Assembly (NCBI RefSeq): GCF_048571125.1
Contig: NZ_CP182343.1
Location: 1,798,001 to 1,862,000 of the forward strand
Direction: 5' to 3'
DNA from: Arcobacter siniprincipis
GTDB taxonomy: Bacteria; Campylobacterota; Campylobacteria; Campylobacterales; Arcobacteraceae
DNA length: 64,000 nt
Both the position numbers and the translations under genes were made by a program. Below are positions 7,881-17,207 of this stretch, piece after piece. Under the pieces are notes generated by a model, which did no database searches, had not been told where the DNA came from, and saw only the letters and a list, made by a program, of their open reading frames with translations. How positions within the stretch are numbered: the first letter of the stretch is position 1; each line of letters opens with the position of its first letter.

Positions 7881-9359
7881 TTGAACTATTTAATTCTAAA
7901 TCAAATTAATTCTTCTTTTGTTTGTGGTCAAGATTGCAAATATGATGACACCTTTTTATTAATTGAACAAGAAATTGACAAAAGTCATAGTGCAAATCAA
8001 GAAGAAGGTACTAATTGGGAATATGTAGTAGAACACTGCGAAAAAATTTTATTAGAAAAAACAAAAGATATAAAAATTTCCTCATGGTATTTATATGGAA
8101 TTATTAAACAAAATTCATTTAATAATTTTGAAAATTCTTTAAAAATTTATATTGAACTTTTAGAGACTTTTTCAACTCAAATGTATCCAAGTTCTAAAAA
8201 AGCAAAAAAAAATATTTTCTTATGGATTGAAGAATTACTTAGTACCGAGTTATTAAATAATATAGGAAAAATAAAAAAAGAAGATTTTTCTAATTTTTCT
8301 AATTATTTTATCAGATTAGATTCTGTTATTAAAATAATACTAGAAGATAATTCAGAAAGTTATTTTAAAAAGATTATTAGATATTTAGAAGATAATAAAA
8401 TAAAAGAAATTTCTCCTATTACTTCTAATAATAAAACAAGTTCTACAAAAGAACAAGAAATTAAAGAAATAACAAATAAAGATGAAGAACTAAAAGTTAT
8501 GAGAAGCTTTAAAAAATATGCTTCTTTGTTGACAAAATATTATAGAGATAATGATATCTCTGATTTAAAAGCTATAAGAATCACAAGACTTTTATCTTTT
8601 TTAGAAATAGAGGGTTTACCGCCATCTGAGAAGAATATTACACTTTTAAATCCACCTTCAATATTAGAGATAAATGAAATAGAAGATAATTATAAAAATA
8701 AAAATTATGAAGAGGCTTTTGTACTAGTAGAAGAGATTTTAGAAGTGTGCCCCTTTTGGTTAGATGGACATTATTATGCTTTCAATATTTTAGAAAAAAC
8801 AAATAATAATTTAGCATCTTTTGAAATAAAAAAGACTTTCTTAAACTTTATAGAAATAAATGAGAATATCGAAAAATTATATTTTAATGATGAGACTCCT
8901 TTTGCTTCAAATAAAGTAAAAAATTGGTTAAAAGAAAATCTAGTATGCAAATTAGAAGACTCTGAAAATATATTAATTCAAACCTCGAAAAATCAAAATG
9001 ATTTGGATAAAGCTTATGAGTTGGCAGAAGAAAATAAAATAAAAGATGCAATGCGACTATTAGAAGAAAATTATAATAATGCATCATCTTTTGAAGATAA
9101 ATTCAATTGGCGTTTAAATCATGCAAAACTATCTTTGCAATATGATAAAAATGATATTGCATTAATTTTATTAGAAGATTTGGAAAAAGAAATTGATAGA
9201 TTTTATCTATATGAATGGAACCCAAAATTAGCTGCAAATGTCTATTCTTTAATTATAAATTCTTTTAACAATACAGATATAGATACTGAAAAAATAAATA
9301 CTATTTATACCAAACTATGTAAAATTGATATAAATAGTGCATATGAACTTAAAATTTAA
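7881..9359 (+). CDS. tssA: T6SS assembly protein TssA
   Basis: A 492-residue TssA with an N-terminal ImpA-type domain (roughly residues 10-130). The central and C-terminal parts are acidic and helical, with a segment (ITRLLSFLEIEGLPPS...) resembling VasJ-type TssA proteins. TssA caps and primes assembly of the sheath and inner tube and contacts the membrane complex. The start is TTG at 7881, supported by AAAGGGAA 7 bases upstream and by the good match to the family's start. It is the first gene of a long plus-strand run; tssB follows after 11 bp. The C-terminal subtype was not determined. Confidence 0.88.
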   Translation: MNYLILNQINSSFVCGQDCKYDDTFLLIEQEIDKSHSANQEEGTNWEYVVEHCEKILLEKTKDIKISSWYLYGIIKQNSFNNFENSLKIYIELLETFSTQMYPSSKKAKKNIFLWIEELLSTELLNNIGKIKKEDFSNFSNYFIRLDSVIKIILEDNSESYFKKIIRYLEDNKIKEISPITSNNKTSSTKEQEIKEITNKDEELKVMRSFKKYASLLTKYYRDNDISDLKAIRITRLLSFLEIEGLPPSEKNITLLNPPSILEINEIEDNYKNKNYEEAFVLVEEILEVCPFWLDGHYYAFNILEKTNNNLASFEIKKTFLNFIEINENIEKLYFNDETPFASNKVKNWLKENLVCKLEDSENILIQTSKNQNDLDKAYELAEENKIKDAMRLLEENYNNASSFEDKFNWRLNHAKLSLQYDKNDIALILLEDLEKEIDRFYLYEWNPKLAANVYSLIINSFNNTDIDTEKINTIYTKLCKIDINSAYELKI

Positions 9360-9370
9360 TAGGAGAAAAA

Positions 9371-9859
9371 ATGAATAAACAGTCAGAATCACCAAAAGAG
9401 AGAATCAATGTCACATATAAACCTGCAACAGGAGATGTGCAAGAGGATGTAGAAATTCCTTTTAAAATAACATTATTAGGTGAATATAATCCAAATGAAG
9501 AAAAAAAACCAGTTGAAGAAATAAAAGCGATAAAAGTTGATAAAAATAATTTTAATGATGTATTAAAAGGACAAAATTTATCTGTTTCATTTAATGTTGA
9601 AAATAAATTGGTTAAAGAAGAGGATAGTTCTTTAGGTGTAAATTTAAAAATTAATACAATTAAAGATTTTTCACCAGAAAATGTTGTTGAAAATGTTCCT
9701 GAAATGAAAGTTTTAATGGAATTAAGAAAATCATTGATGGCACTAAAAGGGCCATTAGGTAATGTTCCAGCATTTAGAAAAGCTATTGAAAGTGCTATTT
9801 CTAACAAAGAAGAAAGAGACAAATTAATGTCTGAATTAAATTTAGATTCAAAAGAATAA
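9371..9859 (+). CDS. tssB: T6SS contractile sheath small subunit TssB
   Basis: A 162-residue TssB (VipA/ImpB family). The opening KERINVTYKPATGDVQEDVEIPFK and the C-terminal section LMALKGPLGNVPAFRKAIE are highly typical. TssB and TssC form the helical sheath that contracts to drive the Hcp tube outwards in the cytoplasm. Length is normal. The ATG at 9371 has AGGAG 6 bases upstream. It is followed by tssC after 9 bp, the usual pairing. There is no unusual residue or insertion. Confidence 0.97.
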   Translation: MNKQSESPKERINVTYKPATGDVQEDVEIPFKITLLGEYNPNEEKKPVEEIKAIKVDKNNFNDVLKGQNLSVSFNVENKLVKEEDSSLGVNLKINTIKDFSPENVVENVPEMKVLMELRKSLMALKGPLGNVPAFRKAIESAISNKEERDKLMSELNLDSKE

Positions 9860-9868
9860 AGGAATTTT

Positions 9869-11344
9869 ATGTCAACAAATGAAATTTTAGAACAAAATAA
9901 TAATAGTACTACAAATAGCTTATTAGATACAATTGTTGCACAAACAAAATTAACTCAAGATGATGATACATATGATGTGGTCAAATCAGGAGTAGGTGCT
10001 TTAATAGAAGAACTTATAAGTTCAAACAATGATGATGAAAAAGTTAATAAATCAGTTATTGATAAAATGATTGCAGAAATTGATAAAAAAATATCTGCAC
10101 AAATGGATGAAATTCTACATAATAAGCAATTTCAAGCATTAGAATCAAAATGGCGTGGATTATATATGTTAGTTGAAAGAACTGATTTTAGACAAAATAT
10201 TCTTATGGAATTTATCAATGTTTCAAAAGAAGATTTAATTGAGGACTTTGAAGAAAGTTTAGATATCACTCAATCTGGTTTATATAAACATGTTTATACA
10301 TCAGGGTATGGTCAATTTGGTGGAGAACCAGTTGGTACAATAATCGCAGATTATGAATTATCACCTTCAAATGTTGATATTAAATTTTTAAATAAAGTTG
10401 CATCGATTTCGGCAATGGCTCATGCCCCATTTATAGGAGCAGCTGGCCCTAAATTTTTTGGATTAAATAGCTTTGAGGGTTTACCTGATTTAAAAGATAT
10501 AGAAGATGTAATGAGTTCTCCTCAATTTGCAGCTTGGAGAGGATTTAGAAAAAATGAAGACTCAAGATATGTAGGTCTTACTTTACCTAGGTTTTTACTA
10601 AGAGCACCTTATGATCCAGAAGATAATCCAATCTCTAACTTTGTTTATAAGGAAGATGTATCAAAAGATCATGAAAATTATTTATGGGGGAATACTGTTT
10701 ATGCATTTGCAAGTAAATTAACTGATAGTTTTGCAAGTTTTAGATGGTGTACAAATATTATTGGTCCTAAAGCAGGAGGAGAAGTAAGAGATTTACCTGT
10801 TCATACTTTTGAAAGTATGGGAGATATTGAGATGAAAATTCCTACAGAAGTTTTAGTGTCTGATAGAAGAGAGTATGAATTATCTGAACAAGGCTTTATT
10901 CCTTTAATTATGAGAAAAGGAAGTAATACTGCTGCATTTTTTGCTGCAAGTTCTGCTCAAGAACCAAAAATTTTTCCAAATACTCCAGAAGGAAATGAGG
11001 CTCAACTAAATTATAAATTAGGAACTCAGTTACCATATTTATATGCAATTACAAGAATGTCTCACTATATAAAAGTTTTACAAAGAGAACATATTGGTTC
11101 ATGGAGAGAAAGAGCTGATTTAGAAAGAGAATTAAATAGATGGGCTAAACAATATGTTGCAAATCAAGAAAATCCTACTGCAGAAATAAGAAGTAAAAGA
11201 CCATTTAAAGATATTGCAATTAATGTTGAAGATGTGAGTACTGATCCAGGTTGGTACAAAGTAAGAATTTCTTTAAGACCTCATTTTAAATATATGGGTG
11301 CAAGTTTTGAATTATCTTTAGTGGGAAAACTAGATAAAGAATAA
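9869..11344 (+). CDS. tssC: T6SS contractile sheath large subunit TssC
   Basis: A 491-residue TssC (VipB/ImpC). It has the conserved core, including LESKWRGLYMLVERTDF, the alanine-rich AMAHAPFIGAAGP stretch and the tail KYMGASFELSLVGKLDKE. TssC forms the outer sheath layer with TssB and carries the surface recognised by ClpV after contraction. Length is standard. The ATG at 9869 has AAGGAA upstream. tssE starts one base after its stop, indicating coupled translation. Base composition is less AT-rich than its neighbours, as expected for a highly expressed gene. Confidence 0.98.
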   Translation: MSTNEILEQNNNSTTNSLLDTIVAQTKLTQDDDTYDVVKSGVGALIEELISSNNDDEKVNKSVIDKMIAEIDKKISAQMDEILHNKQFQALESKWRGLYMLVERTDFRQNILMEFINVSKEDLIEDFEESLDITQSGLYKHVYTSGYGQFGGEPVGTIIADYELSPSNVDIKFLNKVASISAMAHAPFIGAAGPKFFGLNSFEGLPDLKDIEDVMSSPQFAAWRGFRKNEDSRYVGLTLPRFLLRAPYDPEDNPISNFVYKEDVSKDHENYLWGNTVYAFASKLTDSFASFRWCTNIIGPKAGGEVRDLPVHTFESMGDIEMKIPTEVLVSDRREYELSEQGFIPLIMRKGSNTAAFFAASSAQEPKIFPNTPEGNEAQLNYKLGTQLPYLYAITRMSHYIKVLQREHIGSWRERADLERELNRWAKQYVANQENPTAEIRSKRPFKDIAINVEDVSTDPGWYKVRISLRPHFKYMGASFELSLVGKLDKE

Positions 11345-11345
11345 T

Positions 11346-11762
11346 ATGTATAGTGGTAGTTTATTTGAAAGATTATCTTCTAATTTTAATCCTAATGATT
11401 ATGACAATGAAGATGAAGCGATATATGCATCAATAGCTAATAATTTATCAAAAATATTTTCAACAAATGCTGGAAGCTCAGAAATATCAAAAGATTATGG
11501 GCGTCCAGATTTAAACAATATTGATTTTAGTATGAATGATTCTATTGAAATTATTGAGAAAAGTTCAGAATTGTGTATAAAAAAGTATGAACCTAGACTT
11601 TATAAAGCAAAAGTTGCGGTATCAAAGCAAAAACTAATTTTAAATGAAATGAATATCTATATAGAAGGTCATGTATTTATTAACGGAAAAAGTAAAAGAA
11701 TCAATTACAGAGCAGATTTATTAAAAAATGGAAAAGTGAAGATATATAAAGATGGCATTTAA
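11346..11762 (+). CDS. tssE: T6SS baseplate protein TssE (gp25-like)
   Basis: A 138-residue TssE of the GPW/gp25 family. The features LFERLSSNF at the start, a SxDYGRPDL motif and the ending IxYRADLLKNGKVKI match phage T4 gp25-like baseplate wedge proteins. TssE joins TssF, TssG and TssK in the baseplate and helps start sheath polymerisation. The start is separated by one base from tssC, and the stop overlaps the start of tssF by 11 bases, so the three are translationally coupled. The protein is short and entirely cytoplasmic. Confidence 0.92.
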   Translation: MYSGSLFERLSSNFNPNDYDNEDEAIYASIANNLSKIFSTNAGSSEISKDYGRPDLNNIDFSMNDSIEIIEKSSELCIKKYEPRLYKAKVAVSKQKLILNEMNIYIEGHVFINGKSKRINYRADLLKNGKVKIYKDGI

Positions 11763-13524
11763 CGATTATTATAAAGAAGAATTAATAAAACTTAGAAATG
11801 ATGGTGCAGAATTTTCCAAAAAAAATCCTGGACTATCAACTTATCTTTCAAAAGAAGGGCAAGATCCTGATGTAGAAAGGTTATTAGAAGGGTTTTCATT
11901 TTTAACAGGAAGATTAAAACAAAATTTAAATGAAGAACTACCGGAAGTTGCACATACTTTAGTTCAATTGCTTTGGCCAAATTATGTAAAGCCAATACCT
12001 TCATATTCTATTATCCAATATGACGCCATAAAAGACTCAACTGAAAATGTTCAAATTAAAAAAAATACTGAAGTTTTAAGTAAACTTAATTCAAGTAAAA
12101 CTCAATGTAAATTTAGAACTATATATGATATTGATGTGATGCCATTTATGTTAAAAAATATTAATTATTTTATTCATGGTAAAAAAAGTACATTAGAATT
12201 AAATATGAATATGACTGCATCAGGAACTTTAAAAGATTTAATTTTTAAAGATTTAAGAATTTATTTAAGTGGTTCTAAGTTTATTGCACAAAATTTATAT
12301 TTATTTTTAACAAAATTTATCGAAAGAATAGAAATATCAATAAATAATGTCGATAATAAATCTATTTATAATATCAATATAGATAATAATTCAATTGTAC
12401 CTGTTAGTTTTGATTTAAAGAATAATATGACACCTTATTCTTCAAATTTATTTGATGGTTATATTCTGTTGCAGGAATATTTTTCATATAAAGATAAATT
12501 TCTTTTTTTAGATTTTAGAAATCTTTCACAAATAGAGAATATTCCAACCGAAATACTTGAAAATAGCAAAAATTTTACAATAAAAATTGAATTTAAAGAA
12601 TCACTTTCTAGATCAGAGATACCAGATAAAAGTAACTTCTCTTTGTATTGTACTCCAATTATAAATTTATTTGAAACAGATTCTATACCTATTCGAAAAA
12701 ATGAAGAAATAGAAGAGTTTTTAGTTGTACCTTCAGATTTAAATAAAGATGCATGTGAAGTCTTTTCTATACAAAATGTAAGAGGATGGATTAGTAATAA
12801 AAAAACTTACCAAGACTACTTACCTTTTGAATCATTTGAACATATAGATGAAGAAAATGAATACTATTCATCAAGAGTAAAATTAACTTCTGATGGAAAA
12901 AGAACAAATACATATCTTCGTTTTTCAACAGCACAAGGAAGAGAAAACAGTTTTTTAACTAGTAACTCTACAATTTCAGTAAAAATATTATGTACAAATT
13001 TAAATATACCATCTTCTCTTTTGTTAGGAGATATTTGTGTTCCAAGTGCTTCTTCATCAAATAGTTTGGCTTTTAAAAATATAACCATACCGACAATAAG
13101 TTATCCTCCTCCAATAAAGGGAGATTTTTTATGGAAAATTATTTCAAATATGTCATTAAATTATTTATCTCTAAAAGATATTAAAGCACTTAGAACGATA
13201 CTTGAAACACATGACTTTTTTGGTGCATTTGATGTAAAACAAAAAGATAAAACAAATATGATTTTAAAAGGAATTGAGTCTATTTCTTTTGATACTGCAG
13301 AACTTATAGATAAAGGATTACCAATAAGGGGAATGAATATAAATCTTATTATTGAACCAAGTAATTTTTCATGTATAGGGGAAGCATATTTATTCTGTTG
13401 TGTATTAAATGAATTTTTTTCATTATATGGAAATATAAATTCATTTCATAGATTAACAGTTAATATGAAAAATGAATATTTGATTGAGTGGGTACCTAGA
13501 ATGGGTAGCTTAACACTAATTTAA
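11752..13524 (+). CDS. tssF: T6SS baseplate protein TssF
   Basis: A 590-residue TssF (VasA/ImpG family). The N-terminal signature YYKEELIKLRNDGAEFSKKNPGLS and the following DPDVERLLEGFSFLTGRL and LPEVAHTLVQLLWPNY are diagnostic. TssF is a wedge component that binds TssG and TssE and links to the membrane complex. The ATG overlaps the end of tssE by 11 bases. Length is normal. The middle of the protein is rich in Asn and Lys, in line with the genome's composition. The gene ends 9 bp before tssG. Confidence 0.96.
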   Translation: MAFNDYYKEELIKLRNDGAEFSKKNPGLSTYLSKEGQDPDVERLLEGFSFLTGRLKQNLNEELPEVAHTLVQLLWPNYVKPIPSYSIIQYDAIKDSTENVQIKKNTEVLSKLNSSKTQCKFRTIYDIDVMPFMLKNINYFIHGKKSTLELNMNMTASGTLKDLIFKDLRIYLSGSKFIAQNLYLFLTKFIERIEISINNVDNKSIYNINIDNNSIVPVSFDLKNNMTPYSSNLFDGYILLQEYFSYKDKFLFLDFRNLSQIENIPTEILENSKNFTIKIEFKESLSRSEIPDKSNFSLYCTPIINLFETDSIPIRKNEEIEEFLVVPSDLNKDACEVFSIQNVRGWISNKKTYQDYLPFESFEHIDEENEYYSSRVKLTSDGKRTNTYLRFSTAQGRENSFLTSNSTISVKILCTNLNIPSSLLLGDICVPSASSSNSLAFKNITIPTISYPPPIKGDFLWKIISNMSLNYLSLKDIKALRTILETHDFFGAFDVKQKDKTNMILKGIESISFDTAELIDKGLPIRGMNINLIIEPSNFSCIGEAYLFCCVLNEFFSLYGNINSFHRLTVNMKNEYLIEWVPRMGSLTLI

Positions 13525-13533
13525 AGGTTATTT

Positions 13534-14523
13534 ATGAGAATTGATGAAATAAATTATAATATAAAACCTTCTACTTTTAAATACACTTTACCTCAAGCAA
13601 TAAGAATTTGTTATGGATATTTAAAAATAATTTACAAAAATAAGAATTCTGATGATTTATATGACAATCATATAGTTTTTAAATCAAATCATAGTTTATC
13701 TTTTCAAAGATCAGAATTATCAAATATTGAATTTATAGAAACAAAAGAAAAAATATATGTAGAAATCACATTAAACTTTTTAGGAATATTTGGAAGTGCA
13801 TCTCCTCTTCCTGTTCATTATAGTGAATTAGTATTAGAAAGTTTTGATTCAGATAGAGTTTTATATGATTTTTTAAACTTATTCAATCACAATTTGCAAA
13901 AATTCATTTATCCAATTTGGGAAAAACATAGATACTATGTTCAATACAAAAAAGGACTAAAAGATAGATTTTCAAAATATATTTTGTCTTTTCTAGGCTT
14001 GTATGGACATCTTGAAAACTCATCTTCTTTAAACTTAGAAAAATTAATACCTTATATGGGTATTTTAATAATGAAACACAAATCTGCAGGAACATTAAAA
14101 TCAATACTAAGACACTATTTATCTCATAATGAAATTGAAATTATTCAATGTATACCTGCAAACTATAATATACCTTCATTTCAATATTCTTCACTAGGAG
14201 AAAAAAACATATCTCTTGGAAGTGACTTTCTAATAGGGGAATCAATTCTAAGCAAAAATATTAAATTTAGAATACTTTTGGAAAATGTCACTTCTGAAGA
14301 TTTAATAAAATTTAGTATCAAAGGGGATAAATTAACTCAGATAAATGATTTAATATCTTTTTCTCTCAATGAACCACTTGAACACGAAATTTGTTTGAAA
14401 ATAAAAAAAGAAAATAAGGTTAAATTTTTACTGAATAAAAAACAAAATAGATACTTAGGTATAAATACTTGGTTAGGAATATCTGATTATGATGAAGAAA
14501 TTATAATGGCACAAGAAGGATAA
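13534..14523 (+). CDS. tssG: T6SS baseplate protein TssG
   Basis: A 329-residue TssG (VasB/ImpH family). Supporting segments are VEITLNFLGIFGSASPLPVHYSELVL in the first half and a family-typical FLGLYGHLENSSSL...LIPYMGIL in the middle. TssG pairs with two TssF copies in each baseplate wedge. The ATG at 13534 has AAAGGTTA upstream. It ends 2 bp before clpV. The C-terminal quarter is more variable, as is usual for this protein. Confidence 0.94.
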   Translation: MRIDEINYNIKPSTFKYTLPQAIRICYGYLKIIYKNKNSDDLYDNHIVFKSNHSLSFQRSELSNIEFIETKEKIYVEITLNFLGIFGSASPLPVHYSELVLESFDSDRVLYDFLNLFNHNLQKFIYPIWEKHRYYVQYKKGLKDRFSKYILSFLGLYGHLENSSSLNLEKLIPYMGILIMKHKSAGTLKSILRHYLSHNEIEIIQCIPANYNIPSFQYSSLGEKNISLGSDFLIGESILSKNIKFRILLENVTSEDLIKFSIKGDKLTQINDLISFSLNEPLEHEICLKIKKENKVKFLLNKKQNRYLGINTWLGISDYDEEIIMAQEG

Positions 14524-14525
14524 TA

Positions 14526-17060
14526 ATGAAAATTGAATTAAATGAAATAATAAATGCACTAGATGTTCAAACAAAGTTTTATATAGAAAGTTCTGCACAA
14601 AGATGTATAGAAAGAAGTGGAAATGAAATATTAATAGAAGATATTCTATATACAATGTTAGAAAAAGAGGATAGTCTTTTCAATAAACTATTAGAACATT
14701 ATGAGATAGATGTGCAAGAAATGCATAATCAATTACAAAAAAGTTCAAAAACAACAAATACAGAAAGTACAAACCCTATCTTTTCTACTATGTTAGTACA
14801 ATGGTTAGAAGAGGCATTTTATACTTCTAAAATGTCATTAGCTTTAAATAAAATAACAGAATCATCTTTAATTCTATCATTATTTGATAACTCTGTAAAG
14901 TATTCAAATACTTCATATTTTAAACTTATTAAAAATATAAATACTAATGAATTAAAAGAATTGATTTTAGGATTAAATGAAAAGAAAAGAAAAAATACCA
15001 CTAAACAAAAAATTGAAACAAATGAATTAGATAAATACACAACAAATCTAACTAAACTAGCAAAAGAAGGGAAAATTGACCCTGTTTTATGTAGAGATGA
15101 TGAGATAAAACAAGCAGTTGATATCTTATTAAGACGAAGAAAAAACAATCCTATTTTAGTAGGAGAAGCAGGTGTTGGAAAAACGGCAGTAGTTGAAGGG
15201 TTAGCTTTAAAAATCATAAATAAAGAAGTTCCCAATTATTTATACGAAGCACAAATTTTATCTTTAGATTTAGGAGCTTTACAAGCAGGAGCAAGTGTAA
15301 AAGGTGAATTTGAAAGAAGATTACAAGCTGTAATAAAAGAAATACAATCAAGTACTCAAAATATTATACTATTTATTGATGAAGCACATACACTTATAGG
15401 TGCAGGTGGAAATGAGGGAGGAGGCGATGCAGCAAATTTACTAAAGCCTGCTTTAGCAAGAGGTGAGTTAAAAACAATTGCGGCAACAACTTGGCTTGAA
15501 TATAGAAAATATTTCGAGAAAGATCCAGCATTATCAAGAAGATTTCAAAAGATAAACCTGCTTGAACCAAGTGTAGAACAAGCAATTACAATATTAAGAG
15601 GTCTTTCAAAAAAATATGAAGATGTTCATAATGTCTATATAGAAGATGATGCTTTAAAATCTGCTGCGATTCTTTCTGCTAGATATATCACAGGGAGACA
15701 ATTACCAGATAAGGCAATCGATGTTTTAGATACTGCTTGCGCTAATGTAAAAATAAGTAAAACAAATATACCTCATACATTACAAAAAATCAATACAGAG
15801 ATTATAGAAAAACAAAGGGAAATTGATTTTCTAAAAAGAGATCATGAAAATGAAATTAAAGATTACCAATCAGTTATTTTAATACTTCAAGAAGATTTAA
15901 AAGAATTAGAAAGAGAGCGTGAAGTTATAACAAATTTATGGAATGAACAAAAATTATTATTAAACAAAATATACGAAACAAAAGATAAAGAAGAGTTAAG
16001 TCTTTTAAATATCAAATTAAATCAATTGCAAAAAGAATATTCATATATTTATAAAAATGTTACAAAAGAACAAGTAGCTGAAGTTATTGCTTCATGGACA
16101 GGGATACCTTTAGGAAATATGGTTCAAGAACAAATAAAGAATATTATGAAACTTGAAGATAATATGAAAGAGAGAATAATAGGTCAAAATGAAGCAATAT
16201 CTTATTTAACTACATTCTTACAAATATCAATGGCAGGATTAAAAAAAGAGGATGCTCCAAATGGAGTGTTTTTGTTAGTTGGACCAAGTGGTGTAGGTAA
16301 AACTGAAACTGCAAGAGCAATTGCTGATTTAATGTATGGTGGCGAGCGCTTTATCACTACTATAAATATGACAGAATTCCAAGAAAAGCATACTGTTTCA
16401 AGGTTAATTGGTTCACCTCCTGGTTATGTTGGATATGGAGATGGAGGCCAATTAACAGATCCCGTTAGAATTAAACCATATTCTGTTGTATTATTAGATG
16501 AAATTGAAAAAGCACATCCTGATATTTTAAATCTTTTTTATCAAATATTTGATAAAGGAGTGGCAAATGATGGAGAGGGTAGAGTAATAGATTTTAAAAA
16601 TACAACTATTATAATGACTTCAAATTTAGCAACAGAAAAAATAACTGAGTTATGCGTAAATACACCTAATTTAACTATGGATTTTTTAACAAAAGAAATT
16701 GTACCAACTCTTTCTTCTTATTTACAACCCGCCTTATTAGGAAGAATGAATGTAATTCCATATTTTAATTTAAAAGATGAATCTTTATTAAAAATTGCAA
16801 ATCTAAAATTGGATGTAGTAAAAAAGCAATTAATGAAAAAAAACATCTCATTACAAATAGATAATAAACTTTTAGAGTACATTGTTACCCTAAGTAATGC
16901 AGTAGATACTGGTGCGAGAAATATTGATTTAATAATTAATATCAATATTATGCCAAAACTATCAAAATATATTTTAAATTGCATAGTTAACAATATACCT
17001 ATTGATAAATTAAGTGTGTCAATTAATTTAGACAATGAAATATTAATATCTCATGATTAA
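14526..17060 (+). CDS. clpV: T6SS sheath-disassembly ATPase ClpV
   Basis: An 844-residue HSP100/Clp ATPase of the T6SS-specific ClpV (TssH) group. Order: N-domain (1-~160), first AAA+ domain with Walker A GEAGVGKT (~214) and Walker B LFIDEAHTLIGAGG, a coiled-coil middle domain (~400-530), and a second AAA+ domain with Walker A GPSGVGKT (~585) and Walker B VLLDEIEKAHPD. Both sites look intact. ClpV recognises contracted TssB/TssC sheath and unfolds it for reuse. The N-domain differs from ClpB, and its place between tssG and the FHA gene settles ClpV over ClpB. Length is slightly short for ClpV, owing to compact N- and C-terminal parts. Confidence 0.95.
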   Translation: MKIELNEIINALDVQTKFYIESSAQRCIERSGNEILIEDILYTMLEKEDSLFNKLLEHYEIDVQEMHNQLQKSSKTTNTESTNPIFSTMLVQWLEEAFYTSKMSLALNKITESSLILSLFDNSVKYSNTSYFKLIKNINTNELKELILGLNEKKRKNTTKQKIETNELDKYTTNLTKLAKEGKIDPVLCRDDEIKQAVDILLRRRKNNPILVGEAGVGKTAVVEGLALKIINKEVPNYLYEAQILSLDLGALQAGASVKGEFERRLQAVIKEIQSSTQNIILFIDEAHTLIGAGGNEGGGDAANLLKPALARGELKTIAATTWLEYRKYFEKDPALSRRFQKINLLEPSVEQAITILRGLSKKYEDVHNVYIEDDALKSAAILSARYITGRQLPDKAIDVLDTACANVKISKTNIPHTLQKINTEIIEKQREIDFLKRDHENEIKDYQSVILILQEDLKELEREREVITNLWNEQKLLLNKIYETKDKEELSLLNIKLNQLQKEYSYIYKNVTKEQVAEVIASWTGIPLGNMVQEQIKNIMKLEDNMKERIIGQNEAISYLTTFLQISMAGLKKEDAPNGVFLLVGPSGVGKTETARAIADLMYGGERFITTINMTEFQEKHTVSRLIGSPPGYVGYGDGGQLTDPVRIKPYSVVLLDEIEKAHPDILNLFYQIFDKGVANDGEGRVIDFKNTTIIMTSNLATEKITELCVNTPNLTMDFLTKEIVPTLSSYLQPALLGRMNVIPYFNLKDESLLKIANLKLDVVKKQLMKKNISLQIDNKLLEYIVTLSNAVDTGARNIDLIININIMPKLSKYILNCIVNNIPIDKLSVSINLDNEILISHD

Positions 17061-17072
17061 AAAGGATACAAA

Positions 17073-17204
17073 GTGATAAAAAAAAGTTTAATTATTTTAA
17101 ATATTATAATCGTATTAATGGCAAGTGGTTGTGCTTCTTTTAAAGAAACATATAAACCTCTATATCAAGTAAAACCAGAAACAGAAACAATTGATGGATT
17201 TTAA
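17073..17204 (+). CDS. 43-residue lipoprotein inside the T6SS operon
   Basis: A small gene of 43 codons. It starts at GTG 17073 and ends with TAA 17202-17204, three bases before the ATG of the FHA gene. The peptide has two lysines, a hydrophobic stretch (about residues 5-18) and the lipobox MASGC with Cys20, giving a mature lipopeptide of only 24 residues (CASFKETYKPLYQVKPETE...). AAAGGA lies a few bases before the GTG. Being placed between clpV and the FHA gene without gaps suggests it is a genuine T6SS accessory. I do not know a family. It is distinct from TssJ, which is encoded separately at 18493. Confidence 0.72.
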   Translation: MIKKSLIILNIIIVLMASGCASFKETYKPLYQVKPETETIDGF

Positions 17205-17207
17205 TAA

